From: Ruminococcaceae bacterium UBA1691
GTDB lineage: Bacteria > Bacillota > Clostridia > Oscillospirales > Acutalibacteraceae
Direction of reading: 5' to 3'
Assembly (NCBI GenBank): GCA_002320555.1
Contig: DCJV01000046.1
Location: 3,198-9,486, forward strand
DNA: 6,289 nucleotides
Notes under the pieces: generated by a model
Database searches by the model: none
What the model saw: only the letters and a program-made list of their open reading frames with translations
Told to the model about the DNA's origin: nothing
Translations under genes and position numbers: made by a program
Part shown: piece after piece, positions 1 through 6,289 of the stretch
Layout: each line of letters starts with the position of its first letter
Position numbering within the stretch: the first letter of the stretch is position 1

Positions 1-106
1 GTTTGGGAAGGTTCGCCGAACAGCTTCTCACGTGTCTCGATCTTGCGGCTATCTATATCACATGCGCGAAAGTTAGAATTTTGCCGCATTAACGTGATAA
101 AAGATA
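1..106. other. Left edge, no assignable gene
   Basis: This stretch lies upstream of the ilvE promoter. I see no gene with a ribosome binding site, no terminator-like hairpin and no RNA gene. A minus-strand reading frame with an ATG at 89-87 stays open to the window edge, but it has no Shine-Dalgarno sequence and no recognisable product, so it is not called as a gene. Confidence 0.5.
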
Positions 107-135
107 TTGCAAATACGCGGACGGGCGATTATAAT
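107..135 (+). promoter_or_regulatory. Sigma-A promoter of ilvE
   Basis: A TTGCAA -35 hexamer (107-112) and a perfect TATAAT -10 hexamer (130-135) are separated by 17 bases. The start of transcription would fall near 142, giving a leader of only about 25 bases before the ATG at 168. That is too short for a T-box or a leader-peptide attenuator, so any branched-chain amino acid control would have to act at initiation or on the protein. Confidence 0.75.
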
Positions 136-151
136 GAAAAGAAAAGAATAA

Positions 152-158
152 AAAGGAG
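152..158 (+). promoter_or_regulatory. Ribosome binding site that fixes the ilvE start
   Basis: AAAGGAG at 152-158 is 9 bases from the ATG at 168. An in-frame TTG at 159 directly abuts this site and would leave no spacer, so the ATG at 168 is the start. Confidence 0.85.
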
Positions 159-167
159 TTGTTCAAT

Positions 168-1238
168 ATGCCGGAAATCACCATTGAGCGCACCAGAAAT
201 CCGAAGCAAAAGCCGACGGATCAGACCAAGCTGGGCTTTGGCAATTACTATACCGACCATATGTTCCTGATGAACTATGATGAGGGCGAGGGCTGGCACA
301 ATCCGCGCATCGTCCCCTATGGGCCGATTGAGCTTGATCCCGCCGCAATGTGCCTGCATTACGGCCAGGAGGTTTTCGAGGGCCTGAAGGCTTACCGTAC
401 GGACGACGGACGTATCCTGTTATTCCGCCCGGACCGCAACATGGCGCGCCTGAACAGCTCCAACGATCGCCTGTGCATCCCGCTGATTGATGAAGCATTC
501 GCTGTGGAGGCCGTCAAGCAGCTCGTGCTCGTCGATCAGGACTGGATTCCGACGGCGGAGGGGACTTCCCTCTATATCCGTCCGTACATCTTTGCCATTG
601 ATGCGCAGGTGGGCGTCCATCCAGCGGAGCATCTGCTCTTCGCCATCATCCTTTCCCCAGTTGGCGCGTATTACCCGGAGGGGCTCAACCCGGTAAAAAT
701 CTATGTGGAAAATAAATACGTTCGCGCGGTGCGCGGCGGCATGGGCTACACGAAGACGGGCGGCAACTACGCTGCTTCCCTCAAGGCGCAGGACGAGGCC
801 GAAAAGGTCGGTTATACCCAGGTGCTGTGGCTTGACGGTGTGGAGCGCAAATACATCGAAGAGGTCGGCACGATGAACGTTTTCTTCGTCATCGATGATG
901 AAATTGTTACCCCAGAGCTGCAAGGCAGCATTCTGCCGGGTGTGACGCGCATGTCCTGCATCGATTTGCTGAAAAGCCAGGGCTACAAGGTCAGCGAGCG
1001 CAGGCTTTCCATTGAGGAGGTTTCCAAGGCGGCGGATGAGGGACGGCTCAAGGAGGCCTTCGGCAGCGGCACGGCAGCGGTTATCTCCCCGATTGGCGAG
1101 CTGAGATGGGGCGATAAAGTCATGACGATTAACAACGGCGAGATCGGCACGATTTCGCAGCATCTGTATGATACGCTGACGGGGATTCAGTGGGGCAAAC
1201 TGCCGGATCCCTACGGCTGGACAGTAGAAGTAAAATAA
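168..1238 (+). CDS. ilvE: Branched-chain amino acid aminotransferase (356 aa)
   Basis: This cytosolic PLP enzyme of fold-type IV (aminotransferase class IV) transfers amino groups between glutamate and 2-oxoacids: the last step of Leu, Ile and Val synthesis and the first step of their breakdown. Visible landmarks are EGLKAYR (71-77), LYIRPY with R138 (135-140), the TKTGGNY block whose K196 should be the Schiff-base lysine, QVLWLDG (218-224), EEVGTMN (231-237), GSILPGVTR (253-261) and FGSGTAAVISP (298-308). The length of about 356 residues and the GGNYAASLKAQ and QVLWLDG wording match the longer class that includes mitochondrial BCAT, not the ~309-residue E. coli IlvE type. The start is set by an AAAGGAG site 9 bases upstream. 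The gene is monocistronic, with its own promoter and terminator. It appears complete. A related class IV enzyme such as D-amino acid aminotransferase is unlikely given these blocks. Confidence 0.96.
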   Translation: MPEITIERTRNPKQKPTDQTKLGFGNYYTDHMFLMNYDEGEGWHNPRIVPYGPIELDPAAMCLHYGQEVFEGLKAYRTDDGRILLFRPDRNMARLNSSNDRLCIPLIDEAFAVEAVKQLVLVDQDWIPTAEGTSLYIRPYIFAIDAQVGVHPAEHLLFAIILSPVGAYYPEGLNPVKIYVENKYVRAVRGGMGYTKTGGNYAASLKAQDEAEKVGYTQVLWLDGVERKYIEEVGTMNVFFVIDDEIVTPELQGSILPGVTRMSCIDLLKSQGYKVSERRLSIEEVSKAADEGRLKEAFGSGTAAVISPIGELRWGDKVMTINNGEIGTISQHLYDTLTGIQWGKLPDPYGWTVEVK

Positions 1239-1245
1239 ATAAAGA

Positions 1246-1282
1246 GCAGCAGGCAACCGGCAATTGCCTGCTGCAATTTTTT
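1246..1282 (+). terminator. Intrinsic terminator after ilvE
   Basis: A perfect 11-bp stem (1246-1256 with 1264-1274) with a 7-base loop is followed by AA and six Ts (1277-1282). It begins 7 bases after the ilvE stop codon and separates ilvE from the feo operon. Confidence 0.93.
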
Positions 1283-1325
1283 GAAAAATGCAGTGGTTAC
1301 CACAAAGGCGAGAAAGAAAATGGAG

Positions 1326-1383
1326 CAACGGGTTGGAAAGCTGTTCCCTCTGCTGGAGATGAAACCAAAACGCCAGCCCGTTG
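1326..1383. repeat. Long inverted repeat between ilvE and feo
   Basis: The arms CAACGGGTTGG (1326-1336) and CCAGCCCGTTG (1373-1383) pair over 11 positions with one G-T wobble, around a 36-base interior. The interior holds GCTGG at 1352-1356, which can compete for the same 3' arm (CCAGC, 1373-1377), so two exclusive foldings are possible on paper. Four Ts follow at 1384-1387. The element is upstream of the feo promoter, so it is not in the feo leader. I recognise no RNA family. It could be a relic, a weak terminator or chance. Confidence 0.4.
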
Positions 1384-1430
1384 TTTTAGAAAGCTCAAAC
1401 GCTTCTGTGAATAAAAAAGTTAGAAAAAGA

Positions 1431-1459
1431 TTGACAAACCAGTTAGACGATGCTAACAT
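1431..1459 (+). promoter_or_regulatory. Promoter of the feo operon
   Basis: A consensus TTGACA (1431-1436), a 17-base spacer and TAACAT (1454-1459) form a sigma-A promoter. TGC directly before the -10 gives an extended -10 (TGn) that offsets the imperfect hexamer. Transcription should start near 1466, leaving a leader of about 70 bases before feoA. The spacer and -10 are covered by one palindromic operator and a second lies at the predicted start, which fits repression by blocking RNA polymerase. Confidence 0.75.
1442..1457. promoter_or_regulatory. Operator 1 of feo operon (TTAG-N6-CTAA palindrome)
   Basis: GTTAGACGATGCTAAC has inverted ends GTTAG/CTAAC. It overlaps the spacer and the start of the -10 box. 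It differs from operator 2 at a single base (C at 1448 against T at 1474). TTAG/CTAA half-sites are typical of DtxR/IdeR-type metalloregulator boxes and unlike the Fur box. Naming the family is inference. Confidence 0.7.
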
Positions 1460-1466
1460 ATAACAC

Positions 1467-1484
1467 GGTTAGATGATGCTAACC
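1467..1484. promoter_or_regulatory. Operator 2 of feo operon
   Basis: This is a near copy of operator 1, shifted by 26 bases (about 2.5 helical turns), with one more pair at each end (GGTTAG/CTAACC). It sits on the predicted transcription start. Two near-identical palindromes so close together argue for tandem binding of one dimeric repressor. Confidence 0.7.
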
Positions 1485-1537
1485 AGTTCTTTTTATGTTC
1501 TGGTTCGTTTCAGCTGTTGAAAGGTAGGGAGTGATCC

Positions 1538-1750
1538 ATGATGCCGTTGACGTTTGCAACTGTCGGCGAAGAAAACATGATCCGAAAGGTGGGGGGCAAT
1601 CCGGAGGTCAGGGCGCACCTGGAGAATCTGGGCTTTGTCACCGGCGGGAATGTGACGGTCGTATCCACCATCGGAGGGAATCTGATTGTCAATGTGAAGG
1701 ATTCCCGTGTGGCGATCAGTCGTGAAATGGCGAGTAAGATTATGGTGTAA
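1538..1750 (+). CDS. feoA: FeoA-family ferrous iron transport protein, first copy (69-70 aa)
   Basis: A small cytosolic protein with the FeoA (SH3-like beta-barrel) fold, thought to bind FeoB and help Fe(II) uptake. The sequence starts MMPLTFATVGEE, has a middle LENLGFVTGGNVTVV block (about residues 29-43) and the typical GGNLIVNVKDSRVAI segment (about 46-60), and ends in ASKIMV. This wording marks the clostridial FeoA subtype that usually precedes a second FeoA. Two ATG codons occur in a row, at 1538 and 1541; the purine-rich AGGGAG at 1526-1531 is 6 or 9 bases away respectively, so either could be used and the second gives better spacing. It is the first gene of the operon, 28 bases before the second feoA. 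No metal-binding motif is evident. Confidence 0.92.
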   Translation: MMPLTFATVGEENMIRKVGGNPEVRAHLENLGFVTGGNVTVVSTIGGNLIVNVKDSRVAISREMASKIMV

Positions 1751-1778
1751 AAGCAATAAATGGTAAGGAGGAAGCAGC

Positions 1779-2000
1779 ATGAAAACGCTCAGGCAGGCAA
1801 AAATCGGTGATACGGTGACGGTGGTGAAGCTTCATGGAGAAGGCGCGGTCAAGCGCAGGATCATGGATATGGGGCTGACCAAGGGTACGCAGGTCCATGT
1901 GCGCAAGGTAGCGCCGCTTGGCGACCCGGTAGAGGTAACCGTGCGGGGCTATGAGCTTTCGATCCGGAAAGCGGATACGGAAATGATAGAAGTGGAGTAA
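1779..2000 (+). CDS. feoA: FeoA-family ferrous iron transport protein, second copy (73 aa)
   Basis: This is the more classical FeoA. It opens with MKTLRQAKIGDTVTVVKL, continues with GAVKRRIMDMGLTKGTQV (about 23-40; the RRIMDMGLTKG helix is a family hallmark), and ends with the block PLGDPVEVTVRGYELSIRK (about 46-64). It should fold as an SH3-like barrel and act on the cytosolic side of FeoB. AAGGAGG (1765-1771), 7 bases from the ATG, gives strong translation initiation. It is only modestly similar to the first copy, so the pair looks like old paralogues with separate roles and not a recent duplication. It is followed by a 78-base gap that carries a third copy of the operator. Confidence 0.95.
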   Translation: MKTLRQAKIGDTVTVVKLHGEGAVKRRIMDMGLTKGTQVHVRKVAPLGDPVEVTVRGYELSIRKADTEMIEVE

Positions 2001-2026
2001 TCTGTTGGGGAGGTAATCCACTATTT

Positions 2027-2056
2027 TTGGGCATGGGGGTTAGCATATGCTAATCT
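2027..2056 (+). promoter_or_regulatory. Possible internal promoter before feoB
   Basis: TTGGGC (2027-2032), an 18-base spacer and TAATCT (2051-2056) preceded by TGC could form a weak extended -10 promoter. The same TGCTAA wording is found at the main feo promoter. Both hexamers are poor, so the call rests mainly on the operator lying exactly over the spacer and -10. Confidence 0.3.
2040..2053. promoter_or_regulatory. Operator 3, perfect 14-bp palindrome before feoB
   Basis: TTAGCATATGCTAA is a perfect palindrome. Its right half, ATGCTAA, is identical to the right halves of operators 1 and 2, so all three are probably bound by one regulator, and this copy is the best symmetric version. A second short palindrome, AATCTAGATT (2052-2061), overlaps its end. 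It lies 25 bases before the feoB start, in the only sizeable gap between the feoA and feoB genes. Confidence 0.65.
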
Positions 2057-2078
2057 AGATTGGAAAGGGAGAATTGCA

Positions 2079-4487
2079 ATGGATATCAGAATTGCCCTGG
2101 CGGGCAACCCGAACAGCGGTAAGACAACCTTGTTCAATGCATTGACGGGATCCAACCAGTTTGTGGGAAACTGGCCTGGCGTAACGGTCGAGAAAAAGGA
2201 AGGCAAGCTCAAAAAGCACGATAACGTGGTGATTATGGACTTACCGGGCATCTATTCCCTCTCGCCATATACGCTGGAGGAGGTCGTGGCGCGCAATTAT
2301 CTGATCAACGACCGCCCCGATGCGATCCTGAATATTATCGACGGCACCAACCTGGAGCGGAACCTGTATTTGACTACACAGCTCACCGAGCTGGGAATTC
2401 CGGTGGTTGTGGCCGTCAATATGATGGACGTAGTGAACAAGAATGGCGACAAAATCTATATTGACGAGCTATCCCGCCAGCTTGGCTGCAAGGTGGTGGA
2501 AATCTCCGCACTCAGGGGAACCGGCATTATGGAAGCGGCCGAGGAGGCGATCCGTGCCACGCAGGGGACGAAGACGATCCCCCAGCACAGCTTCAGCGGC
2601 GCGGTGGAGCACGCAATCGCACACATCGAGGAGGCTGCGGTGCACGGCATGCCCGCAGAGCAGCAGCGCTGGTACGCCATTAAGATCTTTGAGCGCGATG
2701 AGAAGGTGCTCGAGCAGCTAAAGCTCAGCAAAGCGGTGCTCGACCATATTGAGGAGGATATCAGGGCTGCGGAGGCAGAGCTGGACGACGATGCAGAGAG
2801 CATCATCACCAATGAGCGCTATCTCTACATCGCCTCCATCATCAAGGGCTGCTGCCAGAAAAAGAACGCAGGCAGGCTTTCCACCTCCGATAAAATCGAT
2901 AGGATCGTCACAAACCGTTGGCTGGCGTTGCCGATTTTTGCGGCGGTTATGTTTGTTGTCTATTTCGTTTCCGTCACCACAGTCGGCGGATGGGCGACCG
3001 ATTGGGCAAACGACGGCGTCTTTGGCGACGGATGGCATCTGTTTGGCATCGGTTCTTCTGCATATGAGGAGGCGGCTGAGGCCTATGTGGTTCCCGGCGC
3101 AAAGGTGGAGGCCTTTGAGTCGGCGGCGGAAAAGGCGGGGCTCGATCCAGCGAATGCAACGGATCTGACGGTGACCGCAAAACTGTATGACGACGACGGC
3201 AATGTGGAACAAGAAATTCCCGTTGATTACAATGGCTATCTGGAAGCCTCAAAAATAGAAGAGCCCGATCCCGCTGAATACGGCGTATGGGTGCCCGGTA
3301 TCCCGGGCTTGGTAGAAAAGGGCCTGAAGGCAATCAATTGCGCAGACTGGCTGCAGGGCCTGATCCTCGACGGCATCATCGCCGGTGTGGGTGCGGTGCT
3401 CGGCTTTGTGCCGCAGATGCTGGTGCTGTTTTTGTTCCTTGCATTCCTTGAGGCCTGCGGCTATATGGCGCGTATCGCCTTTGTCATGGATCGCATTTTC
3501 CGCAAATTCGGCCTTTCCGGTAAATCCTTCATTCCCATGCTCATTGGGACCGGCTGCGGCGTGCCCGGCATCATGGCCTCGCGTACCATTGAAAACGACC
3601 GCGATCGCAAGATGACGATTATGACGACGACGTTTATTCCCTGCAGCGCGAAGCTTCCGATTATTGCCCTGATTGCGGGAGCGCTCTTCGGCGGTGCATG
3701 GTGGGTGGCGCCGAGCGCCTATTTCATCGGCGTTTTCGCAATCGTCGTGTCGGGCATCATGCTCAAAAAGACCAAAATGTTCGCGGGCGATCCTGCACCA
3801 TTTGTGATGGAGTTACCCGCTTACCACTGGCCCACGGTGGGTAATGTACTTCGCTCCATGTGGGAGCGCGGATGGTCGTTTATCAAAAAGGCCGGTACTG
3901 TGATTCTGCTCGCCACGATTCTGGTCTGGTTTACCTCCTCGTTCGGATGGGTCGATGGCTCCTTTGGCATGGTGGAGATGGAGAGCAGCATCCTGGCCGC
4001 GATCGGTAACGCAATCGCCTGGATTTTTGCACCGCTCGGCTGGGGTACCTGGCAGGCAGCAGTCGCCTCGATTACCGGCCTGATCGCAAAGGAGAATGTG
4101 GTCGGCACCTTCGGCGTTCTCTTCGGCGGGTTTGAGGAGGTTGCGGAAAACGGCTGGCAGGTCTGGGCCAATGTGCGCGCTGCCTTTACGCCTCTCTCGG
4201 CCTATTCCTTCCTGATCTTCAATCTACTGTGTGCGCCCTGCTTCGCCGCAATCGGCGCGATCAGGCGAGAGATGAATAGCGCAAAATGGACTTGGTTCGC
4301 CATTGGCTATCAGTGCGGTTTCGCCTATGCGGTTTCCCTGGTTGTTTATCAGCTTGGGATGCTCTTTACCGGTAGCGGCAATATCATCGGTTCGATTGCA
4401 GCGTTTGCGCTCGTGGCGCTCTTCCTGTTCCTGCTGCTGCGGCCCTACAAGGAGAGCAATGTCCTGAAGGCGAAGGTTGTGGCTTAA
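2079..4487 (+). CDS. feoB: Ferrous iron transport protein B, GTPase-linked Fe(II) permease (802 aa)
   Basis: FeoB imports Fe(II) across the cytoplasmic membrane. The N-terminal G domain shows G1 GNPNSGKT (9-16), switch I NWPGVTVEKK with T36 (31-40), G3 DLPG (54-57), G4 NMMD (114-117) and G5 SA (143-144). A helical S domain follows to about 265. The membrane part starts near residue 281 (LPIFAAVMFVVYF). Gate motifs follow: FVPQMLVLFLFLAFLEACGY (443-462), GTGCGVP with C493, IPCSAKLP with C522, and LLCAPC with C718 and C721. Between the first membrane helix and the first gate is an acidic, Ala-rich stretch (about 329-400, starting YEEAAEAY) that E. coli-type FeoB lacks; it should face outside. 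AGGGAG (2066-2071), 7 bases from the ATG, supports the start. The gene is intact, transcribed with both feoA genes, and has operator 3 just upstream. Confidence 0.97.
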   Translation: MDIRIALAGNPNSGKTTLFNALTGSNQFVGNWPGVTVEKKEGKLKKHDNVVIMDLPGIYSLSPYTLEEVVARNYLINDRPDAILNIIDGTNLERNLYLTTQLTELGIPVVVAVNMMDVVNKNGDKIYIDELSRQLGCKVVEISALRGTGIMEAAEEAIRATQGTKTIPQHSFSGAVEHAIAHIEEAAVHGMPAEQQRWYAIKIFERDEKVLEQLKLSKAVLDHIEEDIRAAEAELDDDAESIITNERYLYIASIIKGCCQKKNAGRLSTSDKIDRIVTNRWLALPIFAAVMFVVYFVSVTTVGGWATDWANDGVFGDGWHLFGIGSSAYEEAAEAYVVPGAKVEAFESAAEKAGLDPANATDLTVTAKLYDDDGNVEQEIPVDYNGYLEASKIEEPDPAEYGVWVPGIPGLVEKGLKAINCADWLQGLILDGIIAGVGAVLGFVPQMLVLFLFLAFLEACGYMARIAFVMDRIFRKFGLSGKSFIPMLIGTGCGVPGIMASRTIENDRDRKMTIMTTTFIPCSAKLPIIALIAGALFGGAWWVAPSAYFIGVFAIVVSGIMLKKTKMFAGDPAPFVMELPAYHWPTVGNVLRSMWERGWSFIKKAGTVILLATILVWFTSSFGWVDGSFGMVEMESSILAAIGNAIAWIFAPLGWGTWQAAVASITGLIAKENVVGTFGVLFGGFEEVAENGWQVWANVRAAFTPLSAYSFLIFNLLCAPCFAAIGAIRREMNSAKWTWFAIGYQCGFAYAVSLVVYQLGMLFTGSGNIIGSIAAFALVALFLFLLLRPYKESNVLKAKVVA

Positions 4488-4539
4488 AGCAGCGTTATAT
4501 TCTTTTTATGATTTAATATGAGAAAGGAGAGATGCAGGT

Positions 4540-4731
4540 ATGTTCAGTTTTCTTGCTGCAAACTGGGGAACGCTTCTAATCGGTCTTTTGGTTGCTACAG
4601 CAGTGATCCTGATTCTCATCAAGCTCTTCCGGGATAGGAAAAAGGGCAGCTCCTCCTGCGGATGCAATTGTGCGCAGTGCCCTTCTTCCGGGATGTGCCA
4701 CGCCAATCAGCCGGAGAACTCCCGGCGCTGA
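4540..4731 (+). CDS. FeoB-associated Cys-rich membrane protein (63 aa)
   Basis: This matches the small FeoB-associated Cys-rich membrane proteins found right after feoB in many Firmicutes. It has one membrane helix (about 8-30, NWGTLLIGLLVATAVILILI), then a basic RDRKK stop-transfer stretch (31-35) that places the C-terminus in the cytoplasm, then a cysteine cluster at C40, C42, C44, C47 and C53 followed by H54. The spacing CxCxCxxC resembles a soft-metal or Fe(II) binding site. Its biochemical role is not established; a metal relay at the cytosolic exit of FeoB, or a FeoC-like partner role, is inference from position and motif. AAAGGAG (4523-4529), 10 bases upstream, supports the start. It lies 52 bases after feoB with no terminator between and is the last gene of the operon. 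Confidence 0.88.
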   Translation: MFSFLAANWGTLLIGLLVATAVILILIKLFRDRKKGSSSCGCNCAQCPSSGMCHANQPENSRR

Positions 4732-4820
4732 AAGGCATCTTATAGAAACGTATTTTTCGCTCATGTTCTTCATCGGGAATAAGAGGCAAACGTCTCCTTA
4801 CAAATCACTCCTTCCATATG

Positions 4821-4863
4821 CCGTCCGGCTTTGCGTTTTCAGCAAAGCCGGACGGATGCTTTT
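4821..4863 (+). terminator. Terminator of the feo operon
   Basis: A perfect 14-bp GC-rich stem (4821-4834 with 4842-4855) with a 7-base loop (GTTTTCA) is followed after ATGC by a short run of four Ts. It lies 90 bases past the last feo gene. The T-run is short and slightly displaced, but the stem is very stable. The other strand has no T-run beside it, so it points along the + strand. Confidence 0.8.
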
Positions 4864-4923
4864 ACAACCCGCAGGTGGCGAAGCCCATATCGACTGGATT
4901 TTAGAGGGAGCGCCCATCCATGG

Positions 4924-4953
4924 TTGACAAGGGGGAACGCCGTACTCTATAAT
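4924..4953 (+). promoter_or_regulatory. Consensus sigma-A promoter of galM
   Basis: Perfect TTGACA (4924-4929) and TATAAT (4948-4953) hexamers are 18 bases apart. Transcription would start near 4960, about 32 bases before the ATG. Both hexamers match consensus, so basal strength should be high. The core is bracketed by the inverted arms GGTTGA (4922-4927) and TCAACC (4953-4958), which may be chance or a repressor site. Confidence 0.88.
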
Positions 4954-4991
4954 CAACCGGGAACCCAATTTTTCATAAGGGAGCGTCTGCA

Positions 4992-6044
4992 ATGAGCATT
5001 ACAAAAACACTTTTCGGCACGCTGCCCGGCGGCAGGCCGGTAGACTGTTATACGATCGAAAACCAAAATGGAGCGCGCGCGGAAATACTGACCTATGGAG
5101 GCACACTCAACAGGCTGTATATGCCGGATCGGGACGGTGTTTTAGCGGATGTTTTGATCGGCTTCGATACGCTCGAGGGACATTTAAAATACTCCGACTA
5201 CCAGGGGATGCTGGTCGGGCGCTATGCAAACCGGATCGCGGACGGCGCCTTTTCCCTCAACGGCGACGAATATCATGTTACGCCGAATGAGAAGAAAACC
5301 ACTTGCCTGCACGGCGGCGGGGAGTTCTCCCACGCGGTATGGGATGCGCAGCCGCTGGGAGACAGCGCGCTGCGCCTGGTCTATGAAAGCCCGGACGGCG
5401 CGCATGGATTTCCCGGCCGGGTGACGGCGCGTGTGACCTATACGCTCACACAGGAAAACGCGCTGCGCATCGACTATTCCGCCGTTTCCGATCAGGATAC
5501 TATTTTGAACCTGACGAACCATGCATATTTCAATTTGGGCGGCTATGACGCGGGAGAAATCACCGGGCACATCCTGCGGCTGAACGCGAGCCACTTTACG
5601 CCCACGGACGCGCGCAATATTCCCACAGGCGAATTGCGCGATGTGGATGGAACGCCGTTCGACTTCCGCGAACCCAAGGCGATTGGGGAGGGGATCGATT
5701 CGGATTATGCGTCGGTGGCGTCCTGCGCAGGCTACGACCATAATTTTTGTATTGACCATTGGGATGGATCGCTGCGCGAAGCGGGTGAGGTGTATGAACC
5801 TCAGAGCGGCCGCGTGATGCGCGCTTTGACAGACCTGCCCGGCGTGCAGCTCTATACTGGCAACTTCCTCAAGGGCCATCCCGGCAAGGGCGGGAAGCCC
5901 GTCGCACGCCGCACAGGCTTTTGCCTGGAGACGCAGTATTATCCCGATACGCCCAATCAGCCGGATTTTCCCTCCTGCGTTTTTCGTGCGGGCGAGCCCT
6001 TTGAGAGCACGACAGAATTCCAGTTTTCTGTGCGGGAATTTTAA
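4992..6044 (+). CDS. galM: Aldose 1-epimerase, galactose mutarotase (350 aa)
   Basis: This cytosolic enzyme interconverts the alpha and beta anomers of galactose, glucose and related sugars, feeding the Leloir pathway. The beta-sandwich family landmarks are all present: GRYANRI (76-82), the LHGG substrate histidine (H107), NHAYFNL with the catalytic acid H177 (176-182), FDFR (223-226), GYDHNF (247-252), and CLETQYYPD with the catalytic base E313 (311-319), followed by the usual NQPDFP. Length is normal for the family and no signal peptide is visible. The start is supported by AAGGGAG (4977-4983), 8 bases from the ATG. No other galactose gene adjoins it in this window, and it has its own consensus promoter, so it looks monocistronic; the preferred sugar cannot be told from sequence. 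Confidence 0.96.
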   Translation: MSITKTLFGTLPGGRPVDCYTIENQNGARAEILTYGGTLNRLYMPDRDGVLADVLIGFDTLEGHLKYSDYQGMLVGRYANRIADGAFSLNGDEYHVTPNEKKTTCLHGGGEFSHAVWDAQPLGDSALRLVYESPDGAHGFPGRVTARVTYTLTQENALRIDYSAVSDQDTILNLTNHAYFNLGGYDAGEITGHILRLNASHFTPTDARNIPTGELRDVDGTPFDFREPKAIGEGIDSDYASVASCAGYDHNFCIDHWDGSLREAGEVYEPQSGRVMRALTDLPGVQLYTGNFLKGHPGKGGKPVARRTGFCLETQYYPDTPNQPDFPSCVFRAGEPFESTTEFQFSVREF

Positions 6045-6056
6045 AAAATTTTAAAA
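6037..6056. repeat. Tandem 10-bp direct repeat over the galM stop
   Basis: AATTTTAAAA occurs twice back to back, the first copy containing the galM stop codon. Each unit includes the palindrome TTTTAAAA. It is AT-rich and may be simple low-complexity sequence; on the minus strand it adds a T-rich stretch beyond the terminator hairpin. Confidence 0.6.
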
Positions 6057-6070
6057 TAAAATGCAACTTC

Positions 6071-6104
6071 AAAAATCGGCCGCTGTCGTATACAACAGCG
6101 GCCG
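6071..6104 (-). terminator. Intrinsic terminator facing the minus strand
   Basis: A perfect 10-bp stem (6077-6086 with 6095-6104), with an 8-base loop, can extend on its outer side through a wobble and two A-T pairs. The T-run is on the left: AAAAA at 6071-6075 reads as TTTTT on the minus strand, whereas the + strand side continues GTTCAGCTTG without a T-run. It therefore reads best as the end of a minus-strand transcript coming from the right. It may still help end galM, 33 bases after its stop. Confidence 0.65.
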
Positions 6105-6107
6105 GTT

Positions 6108-6289
6108 CAGCTTGTCGATAACGTCTAAAAGAAGAAAGAAGTGCACAGAAAAGCATTTTCTGATCGTTTTTGGAACCGGCGCCGCTGGGCGCTGCCTTGG
6201 CCTCCAGAGAGCTTTTCACGCCCTGCTTTCATTAGCGTAACCGCTGACGGAAGGCCGAGGCAGCAATATCGCTTTGCTCACTGCGTGGC
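6108..6289. other. Right edge, no assignable gene
   Basis: No recognisable protein, RNA gene or ribosome binding site is visible. On the + strand a frame from GTG at about 6140 stays open to the edge but lacks a good ribosome binding site. On the minus strand, frames entering from the edge stop at 6216-6218 (TGA) and 6232-6234 (TAA), and either could be the C-terminal tail of a gene whose transcript ends at the minus-facing terminator. A small GC hairpin (GCGCC-GCTG-GGCGC) lies near 6180-6193. Confidence 0.4.

Overview
The window looks like chromosomal DNA from a low-to-mid GC Firmicute, most likely an anaerobic member of the Clostridia. The basis is strong AAGGAG-type ribosome binding sites, near-consensus sigma-A promoters, a clostridial-style feo operon with two FeoA proteins and a small FeoB-associated Cys-rich membrane protein, and a branched-chain aminotransferase of the longer class. 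The assignment is inferred from gene content and signals, not from a marker gene. All recognised genes are on the + strand.

Layout: (1) 107-1282 is a self-contained unit with its own promoter, ilvE (branched-chain aminotransferase) and a strong intrinsic terminator. (2) 1431-4863 is a ferrous-iron uptake operon: a promoter overlapped by two nearly identical palindromic operators, two feoA genes, a third copy of the same palindrome, feoB, a small FeoB-associated Cys-rich membrane protein, and a 14-bp-stem terminator. (3) 4924-6044 is a single-gene unit, galM (aldose 1-epimerase), with consensus -35 and -10 hexamers. (4) 6045-6289 holds a hairpin whose T-tract faces the minus strand, then about 180 bases with no assignable gene.

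How the genes work together: FeoB is the GTPase-gated Fe(II) permease, the two FeoA proteins are cytosolic SH3-like accessory proteins, and the small membrane protein carries a cytoplasmic cysteine cluster that could handle metal near the permease exit. The three TTAG-N6-CTAA palindromes look like sites for an iron-responsive repressor, plausibly of the DtxR/IdeR/MntR family and unlike the classical Fur box. That regulator is not in the window. ilvE and galM are neighbouring housekeeping functions with no evident link to iron.

The window is mostly ordinary core and transport metabolism. I see no mobile element, CRISPR array, tRNA or rRNA, and no clearly new system. The points most worth a second look are the three-operator arrangement of the feo operon, the acidic periplasm-side insertion in FeoB, the Cys-rich partner protein, an unexplained long inverted repeat between ilvE and feo, and the minus-facing terminator at the right end.
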